64,000 bases of DNA, taken from the NCBI GenBank assembly GCA_050313995.1, contig JBNPMM010000002.1. One strand, 5' to 3'. Positions within the stretch are counted from its first letter, which is position 1; every line of letters begins with the position of its first letter. This document shows, piece after piece, positions 62,627-64,000 of the stretch. A program made the position numbers and the translations under genes. This DNA is from JAUMWX01 sp023394215 (lineage in GTDB: Bacteria; Bacillota; Clostridia; Tissierellales; Peptoniphilaceae). Under the pieces are notes generated by a model. It made no database searches and was not told where the DNA came from. It was given only the letters and a program-made list of their open reading frames with translations.

Positions 62627-63752
62627 AAACACCTTAAAATTGGCAAGCAAACATATATTAAATGCATCTATATTCGTTGTAATATTTATCTTTCTTACAA
62701 TGATGAATTCCATTCCTTCATCAAATTCATATAAAAAAGTTCAATTGAATTTGGCTATAATAAACAAGGATAAAAGTAAGGAAGCCGACTACCTTATAGA
62801 TAGGCTTTCAAAGGATCATAAGATTGAATATTATGAGGATAAAAAAGAAGTTGAAATCAAACTTTTAGATAATAGAATTATCGGAATGATAGTTCTAGAA
62901 AAAGATTCCATAAAAAACTATCTTGAAAATAATCAACCCATAGAAGTTAAAAATATCAATGACCCAAAATACGGCGTATTCGTTTCTCAGGATATAAGGC
63001 AAATTCTCAGCGTAATGAAGCTTAATTATAAAAACGGGACTATTGACTTAGCCGGTTTAAACAGGGATCTTGATAACAAGGTGAATGTCGAATATCTGAA
63101 TTCAAGCATAAGCAATGAGGCGGAAGGCAAAAAATGGTATATGATAACCTTCAGCTACTTCGGATATATGATACTTCTTCTTTCCATGACTCTTATAAAC
63201 CTTTCCATGGCGGATTTAAACCAGGATTTCATAAGAAAAAGAAACTATATGGCGCCTATAGGAAAACTGAGAGTTTTCCTTGAAAGATCCTTAGGGCAAT
63301 TTACTATAATTATCCTAAGTACCCTAACACTTGTCCTGATAATTACCCTGATGGGACTTTCCCCTATAGGGGCAGGCAGACCTATAAAGCTCGATGTATT
63401 CGGGAAATTTATGATAAATATACTTGTTTACTGCATAACAACTCTCGGAATGATACTTCTGATAAATGCTGTAAACAAAAATAAAAAACTTATACATTTA
63501 ATTATAAATTCAGTCCCCCTAATACTTTGCTTTATATCTGGTATATTTATACCTATAAACCTGCTTGATTCGACAATAGTAAGCATAGCAAAATTCTTCC
63601 CTACCTATTATTTTGTTGAACAGATCAGAATAATTTCGGATGGAGGAAATCTAAGCTTTCATCTAATTTCCATGATGCTTATCATAGGATTAGCCTACAC
63701 AATCATAGGGCTTTTTATAGAAAATTACCGTAAGGAAATAGCTGAAAATTAA
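62613..63752 (+). CDS. ABC-2 exporter permease
   Basis: 379 residues with the same plan as the preceding permease: N-terminal helix (~17-33), outside domain to ~185 and five or six helices. Start lies inside the end of the previous gene with AGGAGG (AAGGAGGGG) upstream. Second channel half. Confidence 0.85.
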   Translation: MQTYRNTLKLASKHILNASIFVVIFIFLTMMNSIPSSNSYKKVQLNLAIINKDKSKEADYLIDRLSKDHKIEYYEDKKEVEIKLLDNRIIGMIVLEKDSIKNYLENNQPIEVKNINDPKYGVFVSQDIRQILSVMKLNYKNGTIDLAGLNRDLDNKVNVEYLNSSISNEAEGKKWYMITFSYFGYMILLLSMTLINLSMADLNQDFIRKRNYMAPIGKLRVFLERSLGQFTIIILSTLTLVLIITLMGLSPIGAGRPIKLDVFGKFMINILVYCITTLGMILLINAVNKNKKLIHLIINSVPLILCFISGIFIPINLLDSTIVSIAKFFPTYYFVEQIRIISDGGNLSFHLISMMLIIGLAYTIIGLFIENYRKEIAEN

Positions 63753-63810
63753 ATTCTTCACACTCGCTTTCACAAATAAATTATGTTAGTATAAAAAAGT
63801 GGAGGCCAAT

Positions 63811-64000
63811 ATGGAAAAAATTTTACATCACGCCGTTGAATTATCAGCAGGCTTTGTTATCCCCGCCTTGGAATTGATAGGTATTGCAATTATAGTAATA
63901 GGTACTTTAAAAGCCCTTTTTACCCTAATAACAAATGGTTTCAATTTTCATGACAGCCATATTAAAATAGTTTTGGGAGAGGCCCTTGCCCTAAGTCTTG
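63811..64000 (+). CDS. DUF1622 family membrane protein (3' end outside window)
   Basis: The window holds the first 63 codons, starting at ATG 63811 with GGAGG five bases upstream. MEKILHHAVELSAGFVIPALELIGI, a hydrophobic helix at ~15-37 and LGEALALSL fit the small DUF1622 membrane proteins, function unknown. Open at the right edge. Confidence 0.7.
   Translation, partial: MEKILHHAVELSAGFVIPALELIGIAIIVIGTLKALFTLITNGFNFHDSHIKIVLGEALALSL

Noticed and set aside
1..64000. Mobile element or prophage carrying the choline locus
   Set aside because: No transposase, integrase, tRNA target or flanking direct repeats seen; base composition looks uniform by eye. Transfer of the locus as a whole cannot be excluded without genome comparison.

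Overview
The window is AT-rich, uses Shine-Dalgarno sites of the AGGAGG type, often starts genes with GTG or TTG, and carries Gram-positive lipoproteins and sortase-anchored surface proteins. Together with a glycyl-radical fermentation locus this points to an anaerobic low-GC Firmicute. The gene set resembles host-associated Tissierellia (Peptoniphilus/Anaerococcus-like cocci), but that placement is an inference from gene content and style, not from a marker gene. No rRNA, tRNA, IS element, prophage or CRISPR array was seen.

Layout. 0-10 kb: an aminotransferase, an MFS/ArsR pair behind an 18-bp perfect palindrome, and a 1606-residue cell-wall subtilase. 10-15 kb: an XRE/small-protein pair, then a zinc uptake operon (double-ZinT lipoprotein, solute-binding lipoprotein, ATPase, permease) with a promoter overlapped by an operator-like palindrome. 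15-33.5 kb: housekeeping and accessory genes, namely TrmB, two MATE exporters, a patatin, a YhhN protein, an aldehyde dehydrogenase, an MFS exporter, an XRE-TPR regulator, a D,D-carboxypeptidase, a two-component system, an SDR, a GntR-controlled ABC transporter and a 973-residue repeat-bearing surface protein.

33.7-51.7 kb, minus strand: one 18-kb operon encoding a choline-utilisation bacterial microcompartment (glycyl radical type). CutC is identified residue by residue: C489, E491, G821, D216, Y208, F395, T502 and Y506 all fall at the numbering of the characterised enzyme. Inferred pathway: choline enters (possibly through the 10-TM permease), CutC (activated by CutD) splits it to trimethylamine and acetaldehyde inside the shell, CutF makes acetyl-CoA, PduL makes acetyl phosphate, and the iron alcohol dehydrogenase recycles NADH. 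Unusual members are a catalytic-Cys-less aldehyde dehydrogenase, a shell protein with a long acidic N-terminal extension and an internal ribosome binding site, a His-repeat protein, a P-loop-less EutP-like protein, a GrpU-like shell protein with a candidate pore Cys, and a TPR-DUF4037-DUF4125 trio placed just before a MerR regulator. A MerR-style promoter with a 19-bp spacer lies 250 bp upstream of the operon.

52.1-58.8 kb, minus strand: a D-allose-type sugar operon (LacI regulator, ABC transporter, allulose-6-phosphate 3-epimerase, ROK kinase, binding protein, RpiB isomerase) with a near-consensus promoter and two tandem operators. 58.9-63.8 kb: a NarL-type two-component system divergent from a three-gene ABC-2 exporter. 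The window ends inside a DUF1622 membrane protein gene.
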